Shown: positions 1 to 9,489, counted from the stretch's first letter. The stretch is 64,000 nt of DNA from an uncultured Candidatus Saccharibacteria bacterium (GCA_946530965.1 CAMNAK010000002.1:248001-312000); one strand, 5' to 3'. Program-made: numbers and translations. The notes: generated by a model from the letters alone, not told the origin.

Positions 1-312
1 CTTCTAAAAACTGGCGAGATCGACGGCCTAATTCATTCGAACGTCTTTGACATCGAGAAGGTGGCAGAGAATAGTACTATCGACCCGTATCTCGACAAAG
101 ACATCTTGTTTATTCGCGATGATTATTCTGTCGAAGAAATCTTCTCGGCCTTCCTACGAAGCGAAAAGAATTATGCGCTCGTAATAGATAGCAAGAAGAA
201 ACTTGTTGGCTGTTTGTCGCTAGAGAGGCTATTTGCTCAGCTATTCGATTTTAAGGCAAGCACGGACTTTTGCGATGATTTTAATCCTGACGCGGTTGCT
301 CGGGGTAAATAG
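1..312 (+). CDS. CBS-domain protein, C-terminal part (5' end outside window)
   Basis: Frame 1 is open from base 1; translation ...DILFIRDDYSVEEIFSAFLRSEKNYALVIDSKKKLVGCLSLERLF resembles a CBS repeat. Confidence 0.6.
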   Translation, partial: LLKTGEIDGLIHSNVFDIEKVAENSTIDPYLDKDILFIRDDYSVEEIFSAFLRSEKNYALVIDSKKKLVGCLSLERLFAQLFDFKASTDFCDDFNPDAVARGK

Positions 313-355
313 TCCTTCCTGGCAAAACTGGTAGCGCTTATGCTAAAATATTCTT

Positions 356-1303
356 ATGCTGTGGGTACTTTTGCCAGTTGTGGCAGCTATCTTCTACGGA
401 ATTGGTAGTTATGTCGAAAACCATGTCGTAGATAATGAATTTCAGCGTAAAAAGGCGGGCGCGTTTATTTTGTCGCGCATTCCAATTTTCTGTATTTCGC
501 TAATCGTGCTCCTTCTGATTTTTGGCCGCTCCGTCTTTATGGTTACTCCAATGGATGCTCTTGGCTTGATGCTAGCGGGCGTAATAAATGTCATTGGTAG
601 TGTCTTTTATCTTAAAGCTCTAAGAGAAGGCGATACGGTTGATATTACGATATTTAGTCAGGTTGGGCCTCTAATTTCGCTTGGTCTTGGCGTTGTAATG
701 TTGAATGAAAAGATTAATTCTAGTCAGTCGCTCGGCTTTCTCTTTATTATGGCTGGCGCCTGTGTTGTGGCTCTAATGAGTGACGGCAAGAAGAAGCATA
801 CTCCAGATTTTAGAGTGGCAGGAATCACGTTAATCTCCGTTTTCTTCTCGATGCTTTCTGATGTTGTCTACGTCTACTTCTTAAATCGTGGCGGCACAAC
901 AAACCTTGTTTTGTTTGGCCAAACTTTCTTCTTCTTCCAGATTGGTAGCTTGGTCGCTATGATTGTTGCCGCGGTATTGTTTGAAGGTTGGCGCAGTGCA
1001 CTAGGCAGGGTGTTTATTCATGGCAAGAAAAAGAAGGTAAACTATGGTCTTGCGATGATAGAGAATATTACCTGGGGTATAGCCGATTCCTTGGCAAAAC
1101 TCGGCCTAATCTTGACGCCAGTAGTTGCACTCTTTAGCGCTGTTGGCCGCGCCTCTGGTCTGTTTGTGTCGCTCTTTATTACCTTCGCGATTTCAAAGAT
1201 GTTCCCAAGACTCATCAAGATTAAAAAGATGTCGAAGCAAGCTGTTTTTAGATATATGCTGTCGGCGATTCTGATCGTCGTCGGTATTATTGTGATGGTC
1301 TAA
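356..1303 (+). CDS. EamA/DMT-type multi-TM transporter
   Basis: About 10 hydrophobic segments, DMT-like 'GDTVDITIFSQVGPLISLGLGVVMLNEKI'; extended -10 TGcTAAAAT at 341-349 directly upstream. Confidence 0.75.
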   Translation: MLWVLLPVVAAIFYGIGSYVENHVVDNEFQRKKAGAFILSRIPIFCISLIVLLLIFGRSVFMVTPMDALGLMLAGVINVIGSVFYLKALREGDTVDITIFSQVGPLISLGLGVVMLNEKINSSQSLGFLFIMAGACVVALMSDGKKKHTPDFRVAGITLISVFFSMLSDVVYVYFLNRGGTTNLVLFGQTFFFFQIGSLVAMIVAAVLFEGWRSALGRVFIHGKKKKVNYGLAMIENITWGIADSLAKLGLILTPVVALFSAVGRASGLFVSLFITFAISKMFPRLIKIKKMSKQAVFRYMLSAILIVVGIIVMV

Positions 1304-1322
1304 AGTGGTAGCTTGTCGAACA

Positions 1323-1350
1323 TTAGCACTCTTGCACCATAGAGTGCTAA
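1323..1350 (+). promoter_or_regulatory. CIRCE-like HrcA operator
   Basis: TTAGCACTC-N10-GAGTGCTAA perfect inverted repeat upstream of a DnaJ-family gene. Confidence 0.85.
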
Positions 1351-1368
1351 ATGCTATAATCTGTTGAT

Positions 1369-2259
1369 ATGAGTAAGAGAGATTACTACGAGGTTCTTGG
1401 TGTTTCGAAAGGCGCTTCTGACGATGAAATTAAGAAGGCGTTTCGTAAACTTGCCGTAAAATATCATCCAGACAAAAACCCTGGCAATAAAGAAGCTGAA
1501 GAAAAATTCAAAGAGGCAAACGAGGCCTATTCTGTCCTTAGCGATAAGCAAAAACGTGCTCGCTATGATCAATTTGGTCATGCTGGTATGGGCGGTGCAG
1601 GTTCCGCTGGCGGTAATCCTTTCGAAGGCTTTAATTATGGCGGACAAAGCTTCAACTTTGACTTTGGCGGCGGCGGCTTCGAAGATATCCTTGGTTCTCT
1701 CTTTGGTATGGGTGGTGGTTTCCGTGGTGCTCGTCGTGGTCGCGATTATAGAACCACTTGCACAATCGACTTCGATGAAGCAATCTTTGGCGTTACGAAG
1801 AAAGTCAGCATTGATGGTAAAGAAATCTCTCTTAAAATCCCTGCCGGTATCTATGACGGTCAGAGTATTCGCTTGAACGGTCGTGGTGGCCCAGCTCCAC
1901 AAGAAGGTGGTCAGCGTGGTGATCTTTATGTCGAGATTCGCGTTCGTGCGCATAAGACTTTGACTCGCGAAGGTAACCTTATTCTATCTGAAGTTACAAT
2001 TCCTATGGTTGATGCAGTTCTTGGTACAGAAGTTGATGTTGAGACTGTTGATGGTACGGTTACGATGAAAGTCCCAGCTGGTACTCAGCCAGGCACAAAC
2101 TTCAAGCTTAATGGCCATGGCGCCCCTCGCGTTGGTTCCGAAGAACGTGGTCCTCAGATTGTTACAATTAATATCGAGATCCCAAAGAAGCTTTCGAAGA
2201 AGCAAAAAGATCTTATGGAACAATTCCGAGATAGCAAAAAGCGCGGTCTATTCGCCTAA
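1369..2259 (+). CDS. DnaJ/CbpA-type J-domain chaperone (no zinc finger)
   Basis: J domain with HPD ([29 protein letters not shown]), G/F-rich linker, DnaJ C-terminal domains; no CxxCxGxG repeats. Confidence 0.92.
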   Translation: MSKRDYYEVLGVSKGASDDEIKKAFRKLAVKYHPDKNPGNKEAEEKFKEANEAYSVLSDKQKRARYDQFGHAGMGGAGSAGGNPFEGFNYGGQSFNFDFGGGGFEDILGSLFGMGGGFRGARRGRDYRTTCTIDFDEAIFGVTKKVSIDGKEISLKIPAGIYDGQSIRLNGRGGPAPQEGGQRGDLYVEIRVRAHKTLTREGNLILSEVTIPMVDAVLGTEVDVETVDGTVTMKVPAGTQPGTNFKLNGHGAPRVGSEERGPQIVTINIEIPKKLSKKQKDLMEQFRDSKKRGLFA

Positions 2260-2260
2260 A

Positions 2261-2289
2261 AAAATATCCCCTTGATTAGGGGATATTTT
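2261..2289. terminator. Bidirectional intrinsic terminator
   Basis: AAAATATCCCC-ttgatta-GGGGATATTTTT between convergent genes. Confidence 0.85.
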
Positions 2290-3290
2290 TAACTTCTCAA
2301 GATAAAATCTTTTGCGGCCTGCGTTACGACGCGACCTTTTGGCGTGCGCTGAATAAAACCAAGCTGCATAAGATAAGGCTCGTAGAAATCTTCGATTGTG
2401 CTGGCTTCGTCACCTGTAAGGGCAGCGATTGTATTGAGACCGACCGGCTTGTCGCCATATTTCTCAATCATGAGCTTGAGCATGTTTCTGTCGCCTGGAT
2501 CTAGGCCTAATTCGTCGACTTCTAGCATCTTTAATGCGGCCGTCGCGGTAGCAGTGTCGATAATTCCATCAGAGTTGACGTCGGCGTAGTCACGTACGCG
2601 TTTTAGTAATCTGTTTGCAATGCGTGGCGTTAAGCGAGAACGGGTCGAAAGCATCTTGGAAGCATCTGGCTCAATCTTGGTTTCTAGAAGCCCTGCAGAG
2701 CGCTCGATAATCTTCTGGATGTCTTTTTCTTGGTAGTATTCCAACCTAAACTGATGACCGAAGCGATCGCGAAGCGGGGCAGCAAGCGCGCCAGTTCTAG
2801 TTGTAGCGCCAATAATAGTAAACTTCGGCAAATCTAGACGTACGCTTCTGGCGGCAGGGCCTTTACCAATCACAATATCCAGCTTGTAATCTTCCATTGC
2901 GGAATACAAGATTTCTTCTACAGCGCGGCGAAGGCGGTGAATTTCATCAATAAACAAAACATCGCCATCGGCAAGGTTAGTAAGAATACTTGCCAAATCT
3001 CCGGCTTTCTCAATACTAGGGCCAGAAGTAACACGGAGGTTCGCGTTCATCTCGTGTGCAATGACGCCTGCCATCGTAGTCTTGCCAAGACCTGGAGGGC
3101 CAAACAATAGAACGTGATCCAGAACGTCACCACGTTTCTTGGCGGCATCAATGGCGAGTTTAAGATTAGTTTTGAGCCTGGTCTGACCAATGTATTCGTC
3201 GAAAGTAGTCGGACGGAGAGAAAACTCTACAGCTTTTTCCTCTGGATCATCCTCATGAATACTGGTATCTATTACCCTCTCAATTCCCAT
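2289..3290 (-). CDS. ruvB: Holliday junction branch migration helicase RuvB
   Basis: Walker [28 protein letters not shown], full-length RuvB architecture. Confidence 0.97.
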   Translation of the reverse strand: MGIERVIDTSIHEDDPEEKAVEFSLRPTTFDEYIGQTRLKTNLKLAIDAAKKRGDVLDHVLLFGPPGLGKTTMAGVIAHEMNANLRVTSGPSIEKAGDLASILTNLADGDVLFIDEIHRLRRAVEEILYSAMEDYKLDIVIGKGPAARSVRLDLPKFTIIGATTRTGALAAPLRDRFGHQFRLEYYQEKDIQKIIERSAGLLETKIEPDASKMLSTRSRLTPRIANRLLKRVRDYADVNSDGIIDTATATAALKMLEVDELGLDPGDRNMLKLMIEKYGDKPVGLNTIAALTGDEASTIEDFYEPYLMQLGFIQRTPKGRVVTQAAKDFILRS

Positions 3291-3376
3291 ATCACTAGTA
3301 TAACAGAGTATAACGCTTATGCTGGAAGTCTTAAGCTAATAGCGTGATAAAATAGAGGAATAAACATGGAGGTGAT

Positions 3377-3916
3377 ATGAATTTGAGCGGAACTAAAACC
3401 GAGGCTAACTTGAATGCTGCTTTTGCTGGCGAATGTCAGGCACGTGTAAAATACGGCTACTTTGCAAGCAAGGCCAAGAAAGAGGGCTACGAACAGCTAG
3501 CTGCTATCTTTGAAGAAACTAGTGACAACGAAAAAGAGCATGCCAAAATCTGGTACAAATTGCTCAAAGGTGGCGAGGTAAAGGATACGATTTCTAACCT
3601 TAACGAGGCTATCGAGGGTGAGAACTACGAAGAAACCGAGATGTATGTAAAGTTCGCAGCCGAAGCTCGCGAAGAAGGTTTTGACGAGATTGCAGAACTC
3701 TTCGAAAAGGTTGGCAAGATCGAGGCTAATCACGAAGAGCGCTATCGCCGTGTACTAGAAAAGATAGAGAAGGGCATCGTCTTTGAAAGTGATGGCGTTG
3801 CTGTCTGGAAGTGCCGCAACTGCGGATATATCCATATTGGTAAAGAAGCTCCAAAAGAATGCCCAGTTTGCAAGCATCCTCAGGCTTACTTCGAAATTAG
3901 CGCCGAGAATTACTAG
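3377..3916 (+). CDS. Rubrerythrin
   Basis: Ferritin-like E..EHAKIWYKLL plus C-terminal rubredoxin CRNCGYIH..CPVCKHP; strong SD ggaggtgat. Confidence 0.95.
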   Translation: MNLSGTKTEANLNAAFAGECQARVKYGYFASKAKKEGYEQLAAIFEETSDNEKEHAKIWYKLLKGGEVKDTISNLNEAIEGENYEETEMYVKFAAEAREEGFDEIAELFEKVGKIEANHEERYRRVLEKIEKGIVFESDGVAVWKCRNCGYIHIGKEAPKECPVCKHPQAYFEISAENY

Positions 3917-3919
3917 TCC

Positions 3920-4678
3920 ATGGCAAGCAAGACCAAGAGGAGACTTAGGCGAGTTTTGGCGGTTGTAGGCGGCTTGGCTGCCTTTGTGGCGTATCTGGTT
4001 ATGAATCCAGATATGTACAAGAATTTTATCCCGGGCGAAAACTACAACTTTTTTGGCGCCTCTCAAGTAGATTTGCCGGAAATGAAAGAGTTTCAGACGA
4101 CCGCCGATTCCTTTTTGGCGCGCGATGTTCTAGAGGATTTGGCTGTAAAGGAAAAGAACACGACCGAGAAATACTATCGTAAACTCTTTTACGATAACTG
4201 GGGTATGACTGCCTCTGGTTGCAATACGCGCGAGGCGATTCTGGCTCGAGATTTAAAGAATGTTGTCTCAAAGGGCTGCAAGGTTCAATCTGGAACACTC
4301 GAGGATCCGTATACCGGCAAAACAATCGAATTTACGCGTGGTCAGGAAACGTCTAGCGAAGTCCAGATTGACCATGTTGTTGCTCTAAGCAATGCCTGGT
4401 CGACCGGTGCATATTTAATGGACGAAGAAACTCGCTATGAAATTAGCCAGGATCCATTGAATCTTCTTGCAGTGGATGGCCCGGCAAACCAAGAAAAATC
4501 TGACGGCGATGCAGCTATGTGGCTTCCGTCAAACGAAAGCTTCCGATGCGAATATGTCGCGCGTCAGATATCTGTAAAATATAAGTATCAACTTTGGGTA
4601 ACCCCAGAAGAAAAGCATGCCATGCAGGCTGTGCTCGTAAATTGTCCGACCGAGCCGACGGTTGGCCTAGAAGATTAG
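3920..4678 (+). CDS. Membrane-anchored/secreted HNH nuclease, DUF1524-like
   Basis: N-terminal TM/signal; 'VQIDHVVALSNAWSTGA...DPLNLLAVDGPANQEKSD' matches DUF1524 HNH core. Confidence 0.8.
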   Translation: MASKTKRRLRRVLAVVGGLAAFVAYLVMNPDMYKNFIPGENYNFFGASQVDLPEMKEFQTTADSFLARDVLEDLAVKEKNTTEKYYRKLFYDNWGMTASGCNTREAILARDLKNVVSKGCKVQSGTLEDPYTGKTIEFTRGQETSSEVQIDHVVALSNAWSTGAYLMDEETRYEISQDPLNLLAVDGPANQEKSDGDAAMWLPSNESFRCEYVARQISVKYKYQLWVTPEEKHAMQAVLVNCPTEPTVGLED

Positions 4679-5613
4679 TCTAGGATTACGAACTTTGTAA
4701 TTCTAAAGTTATCGCCAGAGACTTCGGCGGCAGCCAGTTTTACCTGGCATTTAAGTGTGCTCGAAGCAACGTAGGCTTCGGCTGAAAAACGCATCTGTTC
4801 AAGCTTTTTATCATCTATGCGGTCCAAACCGCTAGATTTTGCTGTATTTCTACAATACTTCACCTCTGTAAAATAAACAGTATTGTTGTAAGAGCTAACG
4901 ATATCAATCTCGCAGAACTTCGTGCGCCAGTTACGCGCAATAATATTATGGCCACGCCTACGCAAAGCTTCCGCCACGATATCTTCGGCATGCTTGCCAG
5001 CCTCGGCGGCTTTTTCTTTGTGTTTCTTCTGGACTTTTGGATCTTTCTCTAGCTTAGCGAACTGCGCGATTGGTCTAAAACTTCTGCGATGCTCTGGGCA
5101 AAGGCCAAAATCCTCAATTGCCTTTTTATGAGCGGCGGTGCCATAGCCCACGTGTTTTTCGAAGCCATAGTTAGGATATTTCTCGGCGAGCTCATACATG
5201 TAATGGTCTCGTGAGACCTTAGCAATAATAGAAGCCGCGGAAACCTCAGGCACGAGCAAATCTGCCTTTGGCTTTATTTGGCAAATATTCTCATATTCTG
5301 TGCCGCGCAAAAAGTTTATCGTGCCGTCAATAATAACCTCGTCAAACTCGGCATTAATCTGACTGACGGCGTCTCTGGCGGCCTTACATAAAGCTTCGGT
5401 AAGACCAAGACTATCCAGTTCCTCGGCAGGGACCCAGCCAAGCCCAAAAATAGCCTTCTCGCGAATTTCTTCTGCGAGCTCCTCGCGTTTCTTGATGCTT
5501 AGTTTTTTACTGTCGGTTAAACCTTCAATTGGGGTTGGCAAAAAGCACGCGCCAACAACAAGAGGCCCTGCCCAAGGACCTCTTCCAACTTCATCTATTC
5601 CAAGAATAGCCAA
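4675..5613 (-). CDS. rnhB: RNase HII fused to C-terminal YraN/UPF0102 endonuclease-like domain
   Basis: N-term GIDEVGRGPWAGPLVVGA and VSAASIIAKVSRD (RNase HII); C-term AEDIVAEALRRRGHNIIARNWRTKFCEIDIV...TEVKY (YraN). Confidence 0.9.
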   Translation of the reverse strand: MAILGIDEVGRGPWAGPLVVGACFLPTPIEGLTDSKKLSIKKREELAEEIREKAIFGLGWVPAEELDSLGLTEALCKAARDAVSQINAEFDEVIIDGTINFLRGTEYENICQIKPKADLLVPEVSAASIIAKVSRDHYMYELAEKYPNYGFEKHVGYGTAAHKKAIEDFGLCPEHRRSFRPIAQFAKLEKDPKVQKKHKEKAAEAGKHAEDIVAEALRRRGHNIIARNWRTKFCEIDIVSSYNNTVYFTEVKYCRNTAKSSGLDRIDDKKLEQMRFSAEAYVASSTLKCQVKLAAAEVSGDNFRITKFVILD

Positions 5614-6042
5614 TTAGGCTTCTGCCTTTGCTTCTTCAGCTTTTTCTTCAGCAGCTTCTTCTACTGGTAGAGCGTTAACTGCTTTGCGGTCAAAATCTTT
5701 ACCGATCAAGCGAGCGGACTTACCAGAGCGTTCGCGTAGGTAGCGCAAGTTGTTGCGGCGAACCTTACCACGGCGAACGATTTCAATTTTTTCTACGAGT
5801 GGGCTGTGAATCAAGAAAGATTTCTCAACGCCAACACCACTAGTAACTTTGCGAACAACAAAGCGCTCAGTATGAGAAGCTTTGCGATCTACACGGATAA
5901 CAGTACCTTCAAAAACCTGAATACGGAACTTGTCACCTTCCTTAATTTTCTGTGACACACGCACTGTGTCGCCAGAACGCACATCAACAACGGCGTTCTT
6001 CTTTTGGGCATCTCCCACCATTTTTAGTAGTTCAAACGACAT
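5614..6042 (-). CDS. rplS: 50S ribosomal protein L19
   Basis: GDTVRVSQKIKEGDKFRIQVFEGTVI..., Glu/Ala-rich C-terminal tail. Confidence 0.95.
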   Translation of the reverse strand: MSFELLKMVGDAQKKNAVVDVRSGDTVRVSQKIKEGDKFRIQVFEGTVIRVDRKASHTERFVVRKVTSGVGVEKSFLIHSPLVEKIEIVRRGKVRRNNLRYLRERSGKSARLIGKDFDRKAVNALPVEEAAEEKAEEAKAEA

Positions 6043-6126
6043 ATTCTTACCTTTTAATAATTAAAACTTGTCTTATTTTAGCATATTTTTGCGGGATTGA
6101 AAAGGGGTAAATAAGATAAGCGCCGT

Positions 6127-7737
6127 TTAGATAACTCTTCCGACCTCTTCGATAGTTGTGTCGCCTCGAAGCGCGGCCAAAACGCCCTTTTGTTCGAGGG
6201 TTAGCATGCCGTTTGCGCGAGCGGTTTTCTCGATAGCTTTGGTATCAAAGCTCTCTTTTTCGCCACGTAGGAAAGCCTGAATTGGCTCAGAAACAATCAT
6301 CTGTTCCATGATGGCTGTACGACCATTGAAGCCAAATGGATGTTCCTGATTTGGGACGGCTTTGTAGAGAGTAATATCGTCAAGATTGTAATCGGTCTGA
6401 ACGCCATCAAGAACTCTTTTGATGTAGTTAACCGTGGTCTGGTCTGGCTTGTAAGCCTGCTTGTGACTATCGAGCTTTCTGACAAGACGCTGAGCAATCA
6501 AAAGGCGAACCGAAGTCGAGAAGATAGGGTTTACGCCAATCAAATCAATCATACGAGCAAAAGCGGCGCTCGTAGAGTTGGCGTGGAAAGATGAAAGCAC
6601 TAAGTGACCAGTGATAGATGCTTGAATTGCGGTCTTTGCAGTGTCGGCATCGCGAATCTCGCCAACCATAACTACGTCAGGGTCGAGACGAAGCACGGAG
6701 CGAAGGCCTTCAGCAAACGAGCCGCCGTCATTTGTAACAATCGGAATCTGAGAAATACCACCAATGCCGTACTCGATTGGATCCTCAAGGGTAATAATCT
6801 TGCGGTCGGTAGTGTTGAGCGCGTTAAGGATAGAATAAAGCGTTGTAGACTTACCAGAACCTGTAGGACCAACCATCAAGAGCAAACCGCGTGGGTGGGA
6901 AACGACCTCTGAAATTGCGGCGCGTTCTTCTTTGGTGATACCAAGAAGGTCAAGATTCAAAAGGCTTTCGTCGAAGTTGAAGAGACGGAGAACGGCATCC
7001 TGGCCATACATAGTAGGGACCATCTCGACGCGGAGGTTTAGAAGGTGAGTTGCGCCATTTCTTGTAATATCTTTCTGCATGTGGCCAGATTGTGGCTTGT
7101 TGCTTGCGGTAGAGATATTGGCACGACTACTAAGCTCGCCCATGAAAATGCGGTAACGATCGCGAGAAATCTCTGCGACTGGGTGCAAAATACCATCGAC
7201 GCGCATACGAATGCGAATCTCTTTGCGCATATTTTCGATGTGGATATCGCTGGCGCCAAGCTTATCCGCCTGATCAAGAAGGTAATCAAAAACCTTATCT
7301 GTTGCGACAGTATTCAAAAGCTCGGAAACCTGCTGGATCGTCTCGCTGTCGCCTTCTTTTGCGATTTCGATATCGTCATAAGTGACCTGTACTGGTGGGT
7401 CATAGCGAAGCATCAAGACACGAAAAGCAGACTCGGAGATAAGATAGAACTCGATACGCTGACCTTGCTCGTTGTAGCTGTTGCCCAAACGATTAATGGC
7501 GCTGCGTGGTGTCTGGCTGGTAACCAAAAACTGGTAAGGGCTACCGTTCTCGCCTGCGCGCAAAGGAACCATATGATCCTGATGCATCTCTTCTTTAGAG
7601 AGCAAGTTAGGAACCAATGGGGTCGTCTCTTCGAAATCACGAGTATCTAGATATGGAAGACCAAGAATCCTCGATCTTCGTTCAGTATTTTCTTCTTCAT
7701 TCTGCCTGCGCTTGCGCTGTATCTCACCTTCGTCCAT
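6127..7737 (-). CDS. Type IV pilus/type II secretion ATPase (PilB/GspE family)
   Basis: Walker A GPTGSGKSTTLYSIL, ITLEDPIEYGI, VMVGEIRDADTAKTAIQASITGHLVLSSFHAN. Confidence 0.93.
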   Translation of the reverse strand: MDEGEIQRKRRQNEEENTERRSRILGLPYLDTRDFEETTPLVPNLLSKEEMHQDHMVPLRAGENGSPYQFLVTSQTPRSAINRLGNSYNEQGQRIEFYLISESAFRVLMLRYDPPVQVTYDDIEIAKEGDSETIQQVSELLNTVATDKVFDYLLDQADKLGASDIHIENMRKEIRIRMRVDGILHPVAEISRDRYRIFMGELSSRANISTASNKPQSGHMQKDITRNGATHLLNLRVEMVPTMYGQDAVLRLFNFDESLLNLDLLGITKEERAAISEVVSHPRGLLLMVGPTGSGKSTTLYSILNALNTTDRKIITLEDPIEYGIGGISQIPIVTNDGGSFAEGLRSVLRLDPDVVMVGEIRDADTAKTAIQASITGHLVLSSFHANSTSAAFARMIDLIGVNPIFSTSVRLLIAQRLVRKLDSHKQAYKPDQTTVNYIKRVLDGVQTDYNLDDITLYKAVPNQEHPFGFNGRTAIMEQMIVSEPIQAFLRGEKESFDTKAIEKTARANGMLTLEQKGVLAALRGDTTIEEVGRVI

Positions 7738-7751
7738 AATCTAATTGTAGC

Positions 7752-8276
7752 ATGAAAAAGCTTATCATTATTCTCTATAATATCCGCTCAACCTACAATG
7801 TTGGCGCAATTCTTCGCACCTGCGACTGTTTGGGTGTTGGCGAAGCAGTTTTTGCTGGCTATACGCCTTTTATAGATAAAGGTCTGCCGCATGAGCAAGA
7901 GAAGTTACGAAAGCAGATTCATAAAACTGCTCTTGGTGCCGAAGAAACGATAAAATACCATCGCTGTGCAGATATTTTTGAAGAAATCGAAAGCCTCAAA
8001 AAAGCAGGCTATAGCGTCTGTGCTTTGGAGCAGGGCGAGAAATCTCTAAACCTTGCAGAGCCTCAGGATTTCAATAAAGACATCGCTCTGATCTTAGGCG
8101 AAGAAGTCCACGGCATTCCAAAAGAAATTCTCGACCAGTGTGATAATCTGCTCGAGATTCCGATGTGTGGCTCAAAAGAATCGTTCAATGTTTCGGTCGC
8201 GACCGGTATTGCTCTCTGGGAGCTTAGAAAGACGGACCTGAACGATAAAAGAAAACATCTACGTACGCAAATATAA
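7752..8276 (+). CDS. SpoU/TrmH-family RNA methyltransferase
   Basis: NIRSTYNVGAILRTCDCLGV, LILGEEVHGIP, EIPMCGSKESFNVSVATGIALWEL SPOUT motifs. Confidence 0.92.
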   Translation: MKKLIIILYNIRSTYNVGAILRTCDCLGVGEAVFAGYTPFIDKGLPHEQEKLRKQIHKTALGAEETIKYHRCADIFEEIESLKKAGYSVCALEQGEKSLNLAEPQDFNKDIALILGEEVHGIPKEILDQCDNLLEIPMCGSKESFNVSVATGIALWELRKTDLNDKRKHLRTQI

Positions 8277-8682
8277 CGCCACCAACCATCAGAATTCCCT
8301 TAATGCCGTTAATCCAATCGGCTAGCTTGACGGTCATAGAATCGTAGTTAAAGATTGTTGCAGCGAGGCCAGATAACAAAATCGTGAGCATTAGGGCAAA
8401 AATTGCCGACTCTACGATGCGGAGAATCCCAAATAGTCCACTCCTGCCGACGCGGAAATAGAGAACAATTGGAATAATTGCGACGAACAATCCATAAAGC
8501 ACCTGTTGTGCAATCCAGGTATCGATAGCTGGAATCCAGGTATGGATTGCCTCAGCAAAAGAAGCACCAAAGGCATCGTAAACTGTAACACCGGCAATCA
8601 TGGCAAGAAAAGGGATGCCAACATGGTGTCTAAAAATCAGAAAACAAAGCAGCAACGCAGCTAATATCATTGCTAAAGCCAT
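8224..8682 (-). CDS. Multi-TM membrane protein (CvpA-like topology)
   Basis: Four hydrophobic helices. Start placed at ATG 8682 because a TATAAT at 8689-8694 overlaps the longer ORF start at 8700. Confidence 0.6.
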   Translation of the reverse strand: MALAMILAALLLCFLIFRHHVGIPFLAMIAGVTVYDAFGASFAEAIHTWIPAIDTWIAQQVLYGLFVAIIPIVLYFRVGRSGLFGILRIVESAIFALMLTILLSGLAATIFNYDSMTVKLADWINGIKGILMVGGVIFAYVDVFFYRSGPSF

Positions 8683-8716
8683 AAGCGTATTATAAAACAA
8701 TTTTTGATTTGCATCA

Positions 8717-8748
8717 AAATACCCCGCGCTTGTTGGCGGGGTATCTAT
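8717..8748. terminator. Intrinsic terminator
   Basis: ATACCCCGC-gcttgttg-GCGGGGTAT flanked by A/T tracts. Confidence 0.75.
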
Positions 8749-9399
8749 TTAAGCTTCTTTTGCTTCTTCAGAAGCCATCTCTTTTGCGACCTCTGCAGCG
8801 GCCTTTGCTTCTTCGCGAGCCTTGCGATGGTGGCTGGCCTTGACTAGCTCGGAAATCCTTTCGACCTCATCGTGTGGAGTATCGAGCATTGTAAAGGTGT
8901 AAGTTGTCTCGTCGCCGACCGTAGACATCCTTAGTGTACCAATATTGAAAAGAGTATCTAGAAGGCCGTTCTTATGGAAAGAAACATCCTCGATTTTCTG
9001 CAATTCAATAATATTTGTAGATGTATTAAAGAGAGAAGTGCGAACAACCTGAATTGCGCGCTGATTTGTGATCAGCATGGTATTCGACTTGTAGACCATA
9101 TGAAGAATAAATGGAATTAATAGAGCCAAGATATATAGAATCGCGATAATGATATAGAGGCAATTGCGGGCGTTATCTTGAAGCTTGTTCATCATATCTT
9201 TTACGTTTTGATCGCTAAAGACAATAATAAGAATAGTAGTAATCGCAACGATAAGGATGGCAGAAATAAGCCAAATGGCAATAATGCCAAGCATGGAGCG
9301 CCTCATCGAAAGCTCAACATGCTCATCATCGTTGAGTTTGATATTTGGAAAATCTTTTGCACTACGAGCGTGGCGTAGTTTCTCGAGGTCGGCTTTCAT
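8749..9399 (-). CDS. PH-like (bPH2/YdbT-type) membrane protein
   Basis: Two TM helices then 'LITNQRAIQVVRTSLFNTSTNIIELQKIEDVSFHKNGLLDTLFNIGTLRMSTVG'. Confidence 0.8.
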   Translation of the reverse strand: MKADLEKLRHARSAKDFPNIKLNDDEHVELSMRRSMLGIIAIWLISAILIVAITTILIIVFSDQNVKDMMNKLQDNARNCLYIIIAILYILALLIPFILHMVYKSNTMLITNQRAIQVVRTSLFNTSTNIIELQKIEDVSFHKNGLLDTLFNIGTLRMSTVGDETTYTFTMLDTPHDEVERISELVKASHHRKAREEAKAAAEVAKEMASEEAKEA

Positions 9400-9460
9400 A
9401 CTGCTATTATATCATGAGGACTCTTACCTGTTAAATTTGGTCATTTCGGTGATTTAACCA

Positions 9461-9489
9461 TTGACATTTTCGCACTTTTTTGGTATAAT
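9461..9489 (+). promoter_or_regulatory. Consensus sigma70-like promoter
   Basis: TTGACA (9461-9466) - 17 bp - TATAAT (9484-9489). Confidence 0.85.

Noticed and set aside
1354-1953. Long minus-strand ORF (199 aa) antisense to dnaJ
   Set aside because: Low-complexity Thr/Ala/Ile composition is typical of antisense reading of a G/F-rich gene; the opposite strand has clear DnaJ homology.
7045-7650. 201-aa plus-strand ORF opposite the PilB-like ATPase
   Set aside because: The minus strand is a well-supported ATPase; the plus-strand translation shows no domain pattern.
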